Of a stretch of 64,000 nt of DNA, positions 16,287-25,019 are shown piece by piece. The position numbers and the translations under genes were made by a program. The first letter of the stretch is position 1. Every line of letters starts with the position of its first letter. This DNA comes from Hyphomicrobiales bacterium (GTDB lineage: Bacteria > Pseudomonadota > Alphaproteobacteria > Rhizobiales > Xanthobacteraceae): positions 1 through 64,000 of the forward strand of contig JAFKKN010000003.1 in assembly GCA_017305535.1 (NCBI GenBank). Direction: 5' to 3'. The notes beneath the pieces were generated by a model, which saw only the letters and a program-made list of their open reading frames with translations, searched no databases and was not told the origin of the DNA.

Positions 16287-16958
16287 ATGAAGGAAACGGG
16301 CGCGCTGCAATGGAACGTTGGCGATATCGTCGGTATGCTGAACGGAGAGACATTGCGACCGCAATCGCCGGCGGCGGCATGGCATCTGGTGCAGGTGATG
16401 TCCGGCCGCGAGCGGACGATCGCTGAGTTCCTGCACCGCTACCGCTTCGAAACGTATTACCCGCTCACCACGGTGATGAAGGCGGTGCCGCGCAAGCAGC
16501 TCTCGGCAAAGCAGCGGCACAGCAAGGCGCGGATCGCGCGGCCGAAGATCGTGCCGTTGCTGCCGGGCTATTTGCTCGTGTTGATGGATATGAAAGCGGG
16601 CGACTGGCACGCGCTGTTTCGGCTCGCGGGCGTGCGCGGCGTCTGGTGTGAGGGCGATTTGCCGGTGCTGATACGACAGACCGATCTCGATAATCTGCGT
16701 TGCCGTGAGGTTGATGGCGTCATTCCGGGCGACATCACCATCGGTTCGCTGTTCTGCGGCAAGGTCGGCGACCATGTGCGCATTACCGAAGGGCCTTTCG
16801 CCAGTTTTCCTGCCGTCATTGAGGAACTGCCCCCTGGATATCAACCGGGCGATCGCCTCGAAGAGCTTGACGAATCGAAACGCGTGACGCTTCTTGTCAA
16901 CATCTTCGGTCGACCGACGCCGGTGCATCTACCGCTAGGTGAGTTCGAGGCGATCTGA
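16287..16958 (+). CDS. NusG-like phage protein, candidate antiterminator
   Basis: A 223-residue protein with a NusG N-terminal domain (WHLVQVMSGRERTIAEFLHR, then FETYYPL and PLLPGYLLVLMD) and a C-terminal KOW-like domain (GDHVRITEGPFASFPAVIEE, then SKRVTLLVNIFGR). It starts at the ATG at 16287, which has GGAG six bases upstream. The host NusG binds RNA polymerase and controls pausing and termination. This phage paralogue sits between the early genes and the late genes, with two strong hairpin terminators right behind it. That suggests it lets polymerase read into the late operon, as Q and RfaH do by other means. Confidence 0.8.
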   Translation: MKETGALQWNVGDIVGMLNGETLRPQSPAAAWHLVQVMSGRERTIAEFLHRYRFETYYPLTTVMKAVPRKQLSAKQRHSKARIARPKIVPLLPGYLLVLMDMKAGDWHALFRLAGVRGVWCEGDLPVLIRQTDLDNLRCREVDGVIPGDITIGSLFCGKVGDHVRITEGPFASFPAVIEELPPGYQPGDRLEELDESKRVTLLVNIFGRPTPVHLPLGEFEAI

Positions 16959-17004
16959 TGGCAGCCACCCCGTAACCACCCGGAGTGCCGCGCATGCCAT
17001 GTCC

Positions 17005-17029
17005 AAGCCCCGCTGGTGCGGGGCTTTGT
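17005..17029 (+). terminator. Strong hairpin terminator upstream of the late genes
   Basis: Perfect stem aagcccc / ggggctt around a 7-base loop, followed by a short T run. It lies between the NusG-like gene and the HNH gene and would stop early transcription. Confidence 0.65.
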
Positions 17030-17118
17030 TATTTCAGTCCATAAGGTGCGACCCCTATCCTTCGCCGCCTGGGAGACGGAATCATGAAGTAAGTCATCGC
17101 ATCATAACCTTCAGGGAG

Positions 17119-17152
17119 AGCCCGGCCTGCATGTCCGCAGCGCCGGGCTTTT
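17119..17152 (+). terminator. Second hairpin terminator upstream of the late genes
   Basis: Eight-bp perfect stem agcccggc / gccgggct with a 15-base loop, followed by ttt. It follows the terminator at 17005 within 120 bp; paired terminators are usual where an antiterminator acts. Confidence 0.6.
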
Positions 17153-17220
17153 GCGTTCATAGGGTGAGTGGTCATTCGCGTGACCGCTGCCCTCCTTGGG
17201 CGTTTCCTCCCTAAACTTCA

Positions 17221-17251
17221 GGGCTGCTGTCATCGGTCGATGCGGCAGCCC
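17221..17251. other. Third hairpin in the late-gene leader
   Basis: Stem gggctgc / gcagccc with a 17-base loop, ending 10 bases before the HNH gene's ATG and not followed by a T run. It may be a leader structure of the late mRNA. The whole 16959-17261 interval (303 bp) contains only these three hairpins and no gene that I can support. Confidence 0.35.
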
Positions 17252-17261
17252 ATTGTTTGAG

Positions 17262-17663
17262 ATGCCGAAACGTCCAGCATTGTTCAGGCCGCATGGCGAG
17301 CCATCGTCTGCGGAACGTGTCAGCAACTACAATGATCGGCGTGGGTCATCACGTGAGCGTGGTTATGATACGCGTTGGGATGACTTATCGAGGGGCTTCC
17401 GCCGTGCGAACCCACTCTGCCTGGGATGTCAGGCCATCGGACGCGTTGTGCTGACTGACGTTTGCGATCACGTCATCCCGCATCGTGGTGATCGACGGTT
17501 GTTTTGGGACCCGGCCAACAGACAGCCGGCGTGCAACTGGCATCACTCCGCAGTCAAACAGACGCTGGAGCGTATGTACGACGATGGCGAGATCGCTGCC
17601 GATCAGCTTCGGCTCGACAGCGCCGCTGCAATCGAGCTCACGCGCGAGATGATGGACCCCTAG
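17262..17663 (+). CDS. HNH endonuclease next to the terminase genes
   Basis: A 133-residue protein of the HNH type: a zinc-site Cys pair (NPLCLGCQ) and the core VCDHVIPHRGDRRLFWDPAN followed by QPACNWHHSAV. It lies directly upstream of terS. In HK97-like cos phages such HNH proteins work with terminase in cutting concatemeric DNA at cos. The start at 17262 is chosen because the upstream frame has no coding character. Confidence 0.85.
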   Translation: MPKRPALFRPHGEPSSAERVSNYNDRRGSSRERGYDTRWDDLSRGFRRANPLCLGCQAIGRVVLTDVCDHVIPHRGDRRLFWDPANRQPACNWHHSAVKQTLERMYDDGEIAADQLRLDSAAAIELTREMMDP

Positions 17664-17769
17664 GGGGGGGCATCAAAAGTCCATGGCCGAGGGGCCCGGA
17701 CCGCCTGGGTAGAGCAGGAAAAAAAACGCGCGAATTGGCCAGAAGTTTTTTTTACGAGGATGCCACACC
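17664..17769. other. Candidate cos region
   Basis: A 106-bp gap between the HNH gene and terS, with a run of eight G after the HNH stop and a GC-rich dyad-like stretch around ggccgaggggcccggaccgc, then AT-rich runs. In HK97-type phages with this gene order the cohesive-end site lies here. No cleavage site can be assigned from sequence alone. Confidence 0.35.
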
Positions 17770-18426
17770 GTGAAAGGCCGCAAGGCACAACCAGCGTTGA
17801 GCGATGCGAAGGTCGACCCGGCCAAGCGCGTGCGACGTACCAAGGCGCAGAAGGCGATCGAGGCCGTCGAGCAGCGCGCGCAGCTCGCGCGCGATCGCGC
17901 GGCGCAGTTTGCGGCTGGTCAGACCGACGTGACGATGCCGGCGTTCCTCGCGGAGAATCCGCAGTACGCGGGTGCCGCCGCCGTCTGGCGCTATCACGTG
18001 GAACTGCTGAAGCAGCGAAATTTTTGGGGCCCGGCCTTCATCGGACCGTTCACCGGGTTCTGCATCTACTACGACGAGTTTCTGGCTGCCGATCGCGAAG
18101 TGAAGGAAAAGGGCTGGGGCGTCGAGGGCAAATCGACGTCTGGAGGACAGCGGTTCTGGAAGAATCCGGCGGTTGAGGTGCGAGATCACGCGTTTGCGCG
18201 GGTGCTAGAGCTCTCGACGCGGTACGCGTTCACGCCGCTCGACCTCTACAAGCTGGAACGTGAATCTGCGGCGGCGCGCGGCGGCCGCGGTCCCGGCGAA
18301 CAGCTCCCGTTATCGGACGACGGTGCGCCAGACTCCGATCGACCCGCGCCGTCGGCGGATGACAGCTTCGCGCCTGGTGCGATGACCGCGTTCGACGGCG
18401 AACCGCCGCCGGACCAGTACAACTGA
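17770..18426 (+). CDS. terS: Phage terminase small subunit (P27-like)
   Basis: A 218-residue DNA-recognition subunit of the packaging motor. It starts at a GTG behind tttacgagga. The pattern (NPQYAGAAAVWRYHVELLKQ, GPFTGFCIYYDEFLAADREV, then EVRDHAFARVLELSTRYAFT) matches P27-type small terminases. Residues 175-218 are an acidic, Pro-rich tail. It directly precedes the large subunit. Confidence 0.8.
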   Translation: MKGRKAQPALSDAKVDPAKRVRRTKAQKAIEAVEQRAQLARDRAAQFAAGQTDVTMPAFLAENPQYAGAAAVWRYHVELLKQRNFWGPAFIGPFTGFCIYYDEFLAADREVKEKGWGVEGKSTSGGQRFWKNPAVEVRDHAFARVLELSTRYAFTPLDLYKLERESAAARGGRGPGEQLPLSDDGAPDSDRPAPSADDSFAPGAMTAFDGEPPPDQYN

Positions 18427-18432
18427 CAACCG

Positions 18433-20193
18433 ATGATGGGCGCTGCAACCGCCGCAGCCGCGTCGGTTGCGGAGCCCGAGTGGGTCACGCGCGCTGCGGA
18501 CGAGCATGGCTGGAAATGGGTTCGCATCAATTGGCAGCGGGCGTGCGCGCAGCCGGGATTCTGGTACGACGAGCGGAAGGCTGACGGCGCGGTCGCGCGC
18601 TTTCCGAAATACTTCAAGCTGACGATTCTTCATTTCGCCGGCGTGCCGTTTATCCCGTCGTTCTGGCAGGAATGCATCATTCGCCTGCTGTTCGGCTGCA
18701 AGATCCCTGCGGAAATCATCGATCCGCGGACGCATCGCAAGTCACGTCGTTGGGTGCGGCTATTTCGTGAGCTGCGGCTGTGGGTTCCGCGAAAGGCTGG
18801 TAAGACGGAGTTTCTCGCCGCGCTGGCGTTGTTGGTTTGGTACTACGAGGGGCTGATCGGCGGCGAAGGCTATTGCTTCGCTCGCGACGAGAAGCAGGCA
18901 GCTCAAGTGTTCGGCCGCATGTCGGCAATGATCGGATCCTCCGATCCGCTTAGCGCCGAGTTGCGGGTCTATACTGATAAGATCTGGTGTCAGTCACTGC
19001 TGGCGCCGTTCTTCCGGATCACGTCGAAGGCTGAGGGTAAACACGGCCGCGTGCCTTACGTCACCGTCGGCGACGAAATGCACGAATGGAAGTCGCGCGA
19101 TCTCGCCGACAACTTGCGGCAGGGTGAGGGGCCGCACCTTCAGCCGCTGCGCTTGTACGCGTCGACCGCCGGCCTGACATCGCAAACGGTCGGACGCGAG
19201 ATGTTCGACGAGAGCGTCAAGATTCTGGAAGGCTCGCTGGATGATCCGACCATCCTGGTCGCGATGTTCGCGGCCGACGTCGACGAGGATTGGAAGGACG
19301 AAAAGCTCTGGGCCAAGGTCAATCCGAACCTCGGCCTCAGTCCGACCATCGCGTTCATGCGGCAGGAGTTCACCAAGGCGCTCGCGAACCGAGCGGCCGA
19401 GGCGAAGTTTCGGTGTTACCACCTCAACCAGTGGGTGGACGAAGTCCAGGCGTGGATCCGGATACCGGAGTGGGACGCGTGCGTTGGTGAGAAGGATGGA
19501 TGGCTCTCGTGGTTCGAGTCGGTCGAGGAAGGCCGCGATTGCGTGGTCAGTTTCGATGCGACCGAAACGCATGACTTCGCATCCGTCTGTATTCGCTTCC
19601 CGCCGATCTATGCCGGCGAGAAGACGAAATATCTCTGGAAGTTCATGCTGCCTGAGCAAACTATCCTTGAGCGCGGGCAGCGCGAGAACCGGACGGCCGA
19701 GTATCAGCGTTGGGTTGATAGCGGCGCGTTGATTTCAATTCCGGGCGGTGTGTTCGAGCTCCGCTATGCCATTAAGGTAGTTCGTGAGGCAATGGCGCGC
19801 TGGAATGTTCTTCGGATTGGTTACGACCCGTGGAACGCAACCGCGTTTTACACCGAGCTGGTGAACCCCACGACCGATGATCGGCCGATTCCCGAGGACC
19901 TGTTCGTAAAGATGCGATTCGGTCACCAGAGCCTTGGCGAAGCGACCAGGCGGTTCGAGACGGCAATCGGTGCCGGAACGATGCATCACGGCGGCAATCC
20001 GGTGATGCGCATGATGGTGAAGCATTGTCACGTTCGTTTCGATGAAAACATGAACATCGTTCCGGCGAAAAAGAAGTCGCGCAACGCGATCGATGGTGTC
20101 GTCGCAGCGGTCATGGCCGAAGCGCTCGCGGCGGCCTCGGCTGAAGGGCCGTCCGTCTATGAAACACGTGGGCTAGTCGAGATCGATATCTGA
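18433..20193 (+). CDS. terL: Phage terminase large subunit
   Basis: A 586-residue packaging ATPase/nuclease. Walker A is PRKAGKT at residues 119-125, Walker B ends in DE at 214-215 (YVTVGDEMHEW), and the C-terminal nuclease domain has conserved acidic residues (VVSFDATETHDFASVCI and RIGYDPWNA). The length is normal for HK97-type TerL. The stop overlaps the portal start. Confidence 0.9.
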   Translation: MMGAATAAAASVAEPEWVTRAADEHGWKWVRINWQRACAQPGFWYDERKADGAVARFPKYFKLTILHFAGVPFIPSFWQECIIRLLFGCKIPAEIIDPRTHRKSRRWVRLFRELRLWVPRKAGKTEFLAALALLVWYYEGLIGGEGYCFARDEKQAAQVFGRMSAMIGSSDPLSAELRVYTDKIWCQSLLAPFFRITSKAEGKHGRVPYVTVGDEMHEWKSRDLADNLRQGEGPHLQPLRLYASTAGLTSQTVGREMFDESVKILEGSLDDPTILVAMFAADVDEDWKDEKLWAKVNPNLGLSPTIAFMRQEFTKALANRAAEAKFRCYHLNQWVDEVQAWIRIPEWDACVGEKDGWLSWFESVEEGRDCVVSFDATETHDFASVCIRFPPIYAGEKTKYLWKFMLPEQTILERGQRENRTAEYQRWVDSGALISIPGGVFELRYAIKVVREAMARWNVLRIGYDPWNATAFYTELVNPTTDDRPIPEDLFVKMRFGHQSLGEATRRFETAIGAGTMHHGGNPVMRMMVKHCHVRFDENMNIVPAKKKSRNAIDGVVAAVMAEALAAASAEGPSVYETRGLVEIDI

Positions 20194-21545
20194 TGGGCTA
20201 TTTCAGCACGCTTGCACAGGCGATCATCGGCCGGCATCCGAATGCGGGCGCCGATCGCGATCTATCCGCCGTCAGCTTCGGGCCCTCCGATAGCATCGGA
20301 AACGATAGCGGCTGGCTCGCACGCGCCATTGACGGCCGGAAGAGCAAGTCATCGATTCAGGTCAGCGAGTACATAGCGCTGCATCTCCCTGTCGTTTGGG
20401 CTTGCGTCAATCGCATCGGCAACCCCGTTGCACGCTTTCCGGTGAAGATCATGCAGCCGAAAGCGAATGGCTCCGGTTCGGTCGAGGTGACCCAGCACCC
20501 GATGTCCGGCATCAGCCTGCGCATGAACGAACGCATGTCGTCGCGCAATGTTCGCAAAACCTGTCAGGGTCATGCCCTGTTGTGGGGCAACGGGTATTGC
20601 GAGATTCAGCGCAATCAGGCGGGCGAGGCGATCGGCTTGTGGCCGCTGATGCCCTGGGTGACAGGTCCTCGGATCGAGGGTGGCGATTTCTTTTACCGTA
20701 CCACGATCGAGGGCAGGCCATATCGGCTGGAGCCGCAAGACGTCGTTCACATCATGGATCTGTCGACCGATGGCTATGTCGGCAAGTCGCAGATCACGAT
20801 GGCTCGTGAGGCGATCGGCATGGCGCTGGCGATGGAAGAGTTCGGTGCCAAGTTCTTCGCCAACGATGCCAAGTCCGGAGGCTTCTTGCTGCATCCGGGT
20901 CGGTTGTCAGCGCAGGCGCAGACGAATCTGGGCGGCCACGCAAAGAAGGGCGACCGCACCGATGCCGGCGCGTCGCTGGAAAGGCAGGGCGGCTTGGATA
21001 ATGCGCACCGCGTCAAGGTGCTCGAAGAGGGGATGAAGTTCGTCCAGACGACGATCCCTCCCGAAGATTCGCAGTTCCTGGGCAGCCGGGAATTTCAGAC
21101 CGCCGAGATCGCGCGCATCTACGACGTGCCGTTGATCCTGCTGCAGAGCCATCAGAATACCACGACGTGGGGCAGTGGTATCGAGCAACTGATGATCGGT
21201 TTCATCCGCCAGACTGTCGCACCGTGGGTCGGCGCATGGGAACAGGAACTGAACTACAAGCTGTTCACGGCGTCCGAACGTGCGCAAGGCCTCTACGTCA
21301 AGTTCAACATGAACGAGTATCTGCGTGGTGACAGCGCGGCGCGGGCGACGTTCTATCGCGAACTATTCCAGGTGGCGGGCATTTCGCCGAACAAGATCCT
21401 CGAGTTGGAAGATATGGACGGGATCGGTCCCGATGGCGACGAACATTTCGTTCCGGCCAATTTCACCACATTGAAGCGCGCGGTGAACCCGCCGCCGCCT
21501 CCGGCCGGCGCCGCGGTGACTGAACAGGTGAGGGAAAACGCATGA
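20193..21545 (+). CDS. HK97-family portal protein
   Basis: A 450-residue portal subunit that would form the dodecameric ring through which DNA enters the head. Typical segments are LPVVWACVNRIGNPVARFPV, HALLWGNGYCEIQRNQAGEA, FFANDAKSGGFLLHPG and IARIYDVPLILLQ. The TerL stop and portal start overlap, and the portal stop overlaps the protease start. Confidence 0.9.
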   Translation: MGYFSTLAQAIIGRHPNAGADRDLSAVSFGPSDSIGNDSGWLARAIDGRKSKSSIQVSEYIALHLPVVWACVNRIGNPVARFPVKIMQPKANGSGSVEVTQHPMSGISLRMNERMSSRNVRKTCQGHALLWGNGYCEIQRNQAGEAIGLWPLMPWVTGPRIEGGDFFYRTTIEGRPYRLEPQDVVHIMDLSTDGYVGKSQITMAREAIGMALAMEEFGAKFFANDAKSGGFLLHPGRLSAQAQTNLGGHAKKGDRTDAGASLERQGGLDNAHRVKVLEEGMKFVQTTIPPEDSQFLGSREFQTAEIARIYDVPLILLQSHQNTTTWGSGIEQLMIGFIRQTVAPWVGAWEQELNYKLFTASERAQGLYVKFNMNEYLRGDSAARATFYRELFQVAGISPNKILELEDMDGIGPDGDEHFVPANFTTLKRAVNPPPPPAGAAVTEQVRENA

Positions 21546-22447
21546 AGTACGCTCACATCTTGATGGCCGTCGCTTCGGAGTTCTGGGCGATCGATGCGGC
21601 GAAGTTTGATCAGATCGTCGCCTTCCTCGCGCTGCAAGCGGCGGGTGAGAAACTGACCGCTGAACAGGTTGCGAAGATCTCGAACAAGAGCGCCAATGAT
21701 GTTGCGCGCCGCGACGGCGCGGTGGCCTTGCTGCCTCTGCGGGGCGTCCTCGCCAACCGGATGTCCATGATGTCGGATATCTCCGGCGGGACCTCTTATG
21801 ACGGCTTTGCGCGGCAACTGGACAATGCCGTCGCCGACTCCGATGTCAAGGCGATCGTAATCGATGTCGATAGCCCCGGTGGAGTTGTGACGGGGGCGGA
21901 TGAATTGTCGAGCCGCATTTTCGCCGCGCGCGGCACCAAGCCGATCATCGCCCATGTGAACGGCAGCATGGCCAGCGCCGCCTACTGGGTCGGCTCCGGT
22001 GCTGACGAGATCGTTCTGACGCCGTCGTCGGAGGCGGGATCAATCGGAATTCTTGGTGTTCATGATGATGTCAGCGCTGCCCTGGAAAAGGCTGGCGTGA
22101 AAAAGACGGTCATCTCAGCCGGAAAGTTCAAGGCGGAAGGATCGCCGTTCGGCCCGCTGTCGGAAGAGGCGATCGCACACCGAAACGAGCGAGCACAGCA
22201 CTACTACGACACGTTCGTCCGACGCGTGGCCGAAAATCGCGGCAGGCCGTTGTCAGCCGTTCGTGACGGCTTCGGCCAAGGTCGCATGGTGACGTCAGCA
22301 GCGGCTGTCGCTGAGGGTATGGCTGATCGGATCGCCTCGCTCGATGAGACGCTCGCGCGGTTCGGTGTTCGTACACAGGCGCAACCGTCAAAAACTCGTG
22401 CTTTTGCCATCGAGCGTGAGCGTCGGGCTCTCGATCTCAATTCCTGA
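21542..22447 (+). CDS. S49-family (SppA/ClpP-fold) prohead protease
   Basis: A 301-residue serine protease. The catalytic Ser is about S145 in GSMASAAYW, and the Lys base is K195 or K197 in SAGKFKAEG. The oxyanion region is DVDSPGGVVTGADEL. It sits between portal and capsid genes, where head-maturation proteases are encoded, and would cleave the capsid scaffold domain. No signal peptide. Confidence 0.85.
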   Translation: MKYAHILMAVASEFWAIDAAKFDQIVAFLALQAAGEKLTAEQVAKISNKSANDVARRDGAVALLPLRGVLANRMSMMSDISGGTSYDGFARQLDNAVADSDVKAIVIDVDSPGGVVTGADELSSRIFAARGTKPIIAHVNGSMASAAYWVGSGADEIVLTPSSEAGSIGILGVHDDVSAALEKAGVKKTVISAGKFKAEGSPFGPLSEEAIAHRNERAQHYYDTFVRRVAENRGRPLSAVRDGFGQGRMVTSAAAVAEGMADRIASLDETLARFGVRTQAQPSKTRAFAIERERRALDLNS

Positions 22448-22532
22448 ATAGTTCGCCATTCGGCGACTTGCGGTCCCACGTGCCGGCGTGGGTTCGCTCT
22501 CCTATGCCGGCATCACACGGAGCGATTCTCCA

Positions 22533-23987
22533 ATGTTCACCAAACGCAACGTCGTTCTGTTTGCTGCGGCAGCAACGGCATTCCTCGTCTGCAGCTTGAC
22601 CTGGTCTCACTATGATGCGCTAGCGGTCGCCGCCGCCGGCGGCATCAAGATGCTGGTGGCGAATCCTGTTCCGCTCGCCGCAAACCTCGGCGACAATCTC
22701 AATGCGCTGCTGGAACGTCGCTCGACCCTCGTGGCCGAAATGGCGGCCATGCTCGACAAGGCCGAGAAGGAAGATCGCGATCTCACCGCGGAAGAGATCA
22801 CGGCTTACGATAAGCTGAAGGGCGAGAAAGCCGGGCTGGATACCCGCATCGCGCGTCTGGAAGATGTCAGCGCGTCCGCCACCCTGCTCGCCCAGGCGCG
22901 ACCGGCGATCGCGGCGCGGGGCGGTATCGTGCATCCGCCGGCGCCGGAGGCCGCTCGTGAATTCGAGAACATCGGCCAGTTCATGCATGCGGTTCGCTTC
23001 AATCCGAACGATCAGCGCTTGAACTTCGTTGAGAGTGCCGGCGGCACCGCTGACGAACTGTCCGCCGAGATGCGGATGGATAATCAGACGCAGGGCGGCT
23101 TCATGGTGCCGCAGCAGCTGCGGACCACCATCATGTCCGTGCCCGCCCAGGATGCCCTTGTTCGCCCGCGCGCTCAGGTTATCGAGGCCGGCAGTCCGCC
23201 GGATGCTGGTGTGACGATGCCGGCGCTCGATCAGTCCGGTCAGAATCCCGCCAACATGTTTGGCGGCATTCAGGTTAGCTGGATCGGCGAGGGCGACGAG
23301 AAACCCGAAACCGATGCCAAGCTGCGCGAGATCAGCCTGGTTCCGAAGGAAGTCGCAGGCTTCGTCACCATCACTGACAAGTTGCTTCGCAACTGGCAGG
23401 CCTCCAGCGCCTTCATTGAAGGCCTGTTGCGGGGTGGCGTGACCGCGGCCGAAGACTTCTCCTTCCTTCGCGGTGACGGTGTCGCGCGGCCGCTTGGCAT
23501 TCTCAATGCCGGCGCCGTCTATTACGTCAATCGCGCGACTGCGAACCACATCACTTATGCCGATGCAGTCAACATGGTCGCGCGGCTGCTGATGCGTGGT
23601 GGAACGTCGCCGGTGTGGTCGATGCCGCAGGCAGCGCTGGTGGATATCGCCACGCTGAAGGACGAGGCGGGGCGCTACATCTGGAAGCCGGATGCTCGTG
23701 ATGGTTTCGCCGGCACCCTTCTGGGCTATCCGGTTCGCTGGAACAACCGCTCCGTCACCTTTGGCACCAAGGGCGACATCATTCTCGCCGACTGGTCGTA
23801 CTACCTGATCAAGGATGGCTCGGGGCCGTTCGTGGCGGCCTCCGAGCACGTCAAGTTCACCTCGAACAAGACGGTTATCAAGATCTTCTGGAACGTCGAT
23901 GGTGGGCCCTGGCTCACCGCACCGATCAAGGAAGGGAACGGCTATCAGGTCTCGCCGTTCGTCGCTCTCGACATTCCGGCCGGCTAG
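22533..23987 (+). CDS. HK97-fold major capsid protein with unusual hydrophobic N-terminus
   Basis: A 484-residue protein. Residues about 50-110 are the helical scaffold (delta) domain (LNALLERRSTLVAEMAAMLD and on). The mature capsid part starts near residue 140 and has the usual N-arm, spine helix and P-domain features (VTITDKLLRNWQASSAFIEG, then RGDGVARPLGILNAGAV). Residues 1-25 form a hydrophobic, signal-like helix (VVLFAAAATAFLVCSLTW), not usual for a capsid protein. An internal ATG at 22650 would remove it. I keep 22533 because of its clean position after the intergenic gap. Confidence 0.85.
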   Translation: MFTKRNVVLFAAAATAFLVCSLTWSHYDALAVAAAGGIKMLVANPVPLAANLGDNLNALLERRSTLVAEMAAMLDKAEKEDRDLTAEEITAYDKLKGEKAGLDTRIARLEDVSASATLLAQARPAIAARGGIVHPPAPEAAREFENIGQFMHAVRFNPNDQRLNFVESAGGTADELSAEMRMDNQTQGGFMVPQQLRTTIMSVPAQDALVRPRAQVIEAGSPPDAGVTMPALDQSGQNPANMFGGIQVSWIGEGDEKPETDAKLREISLVPKEVAGFVTITDKLLRNWQASSAFIEGLLRGGVTAAEDFSFLRGDGVARPLGILNAGAVYYVNRATANHITYADAVNMVARLLMRGGTSPVWSMPQAALVDIATLKDEAGRYIWKPDARDGFAGTLLGYPVRWNNRSVTFGTKGDIILADWSYYLIKDGSGPFVAASEHVKFTSNKTVIKIFWNVDGGPWLTAPIKEGNGYQVSPFVALDIPAG

Positions 23988-24068
23988 TGCCGTGACCTCC
24001 TTCAGCCCGGCATCCCGCCGGGCTGATCCGCTCCGCTTCGTTCAATTCTTGCATAGAAAGGTCCGCAA

Positions 24069-24500
24069 ATGCGTGACTACATGAATGCGCTCCATGTCGC
24101 GCGCGCCATCAGCCCTCAGGCGGCGCGCACCGACAACACCCCGATCGTGTCCCAGATCGTCGATCGCGCTGGCTTCGACGGGCTCGTCTTCGCGCTCAAC
24201 ATCGGCGTCAACACCGACGCCAATGCCACGTTCGCCGTCCTGGTCGAAGATGGTGATGCCGCCAATCTCTCGGACGCTGCGGCCGTGGCCGACTCGAAGT
24301 TGACCGGCACGGAAGCGTTGGCCGGATTCACCGCCGCGGCCGACGACAATAAGGTTCGCAAGATCGGTTATGTCGGGTCGAAACGTTACGTCCGGCTGAC
24401 CATCACGCCGACCGGCAACGACGCCGGCGATATTTTCGTGACCGCACTCGCGCTGCTGTTCGGCAGTCGGTACGCGCCGACGCCGAACCCGCCGGTCTGA
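24069..24500 (+). CDS. Phage structural protein, possible head decoration
   Basis: A 143-residue, beta-rich protein directly behind the capsid gene (FDGLVFALNIGVNTDANATF, then VGSKRYVRLTITPTGNDAGD). Size and position fit a capsid-decoration or cement protein. I cannot name the family. Confidence 0.65.
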   Translation: MRDYMNALHVARAISPQAARTDNTPIVSQIVDRAGFDGLVFALNIGVNTDANATFAVLVEDGDAANLSDAAAVADSKLTGTEALAGFTAAADDNKVRKIGYVGSKRYVRLTITPTGNDAGDIFVTALALLFGSRYAPTPNPPV

Positions 24501-24568
24501 TCGTCTCTCGGGGCGGCTCGGCTCCGGGTCGCCCTTCATTCTTCGCTCTTCATTTTTGGAGAAATGCC

Positions 24569-25018
24569 ATGCGCATTGTGGCTGAGTTTGTCGATAGCCG
24601 GAACGGACAGCGCTATCTCCCCGGTGACGGCAACAAGATCAATCCGCCGCTGACCGACGATCAGATCGAACGGCTCCGCGGTGCTGGTTGCCTTAAGGAC
24701 GGCGACGAAGCGGGCCGGACGGCGGAAGTGGTTGACAGCGCGAAGTCATTGCTGGATGCGATGACGGTTGCTGATCTGAAGTCGCTCGCGACGTACAACA
24801 ATATCGACCTGGGCGACGCGACAAAGAAGTCCGATCTTATCGCAAAGATCGACGCCGAATTGGTCGCGAAAGAGCTTAGTCTTGGTGGTCCGACCGTAGG
24901 CGAATGGGTCGCGGCCGGATACAAGGCGAGTGCGTATCCGCCGAGAGGCTACGCCCAGCGCAGTTCGCAGGAAGAGATTGAGGCCGCAGTTGCGGCTGAG
25001 AATGCGCAATCGAACTGA
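24569..25018 (+). CDS. Phage protein with a SAP/HeH-like helical motif
   Basis: A 149-residue protein starting behind a GGAG site. The segment at about residues 65-92 (MTVADLKSLATYNNIDLGDA, then KKSDLIAKI) has the helix-extended loop-helix pattern of SAP/HeH DNA-binding motifs. It is in the head-completion region and may contact DNA in the capsid. Confidence 0.6.
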   Translation: MRIVAEFVDSRNGQRYLPGDGNKINPPLTDDQIERLRGAGCLKDGDEAGRTAEVVDSAKSLLDAMTVADLKSLATYNNIDLGDATKKSDLIAKIDAELVAKELSLGGPTVGEWVAAGYKASAYPPRGYAQRSSQEEIEAAVAAENAQSN

Positions 25019-25019
25019 C

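Noticed and set aside
22620-23849. Leftward open frame of 409 codons opposite the capsid gene
   Set aside because: Antisense to a recognisable HK97-fold capsid protein; no ribosome-binding site or family pattern.
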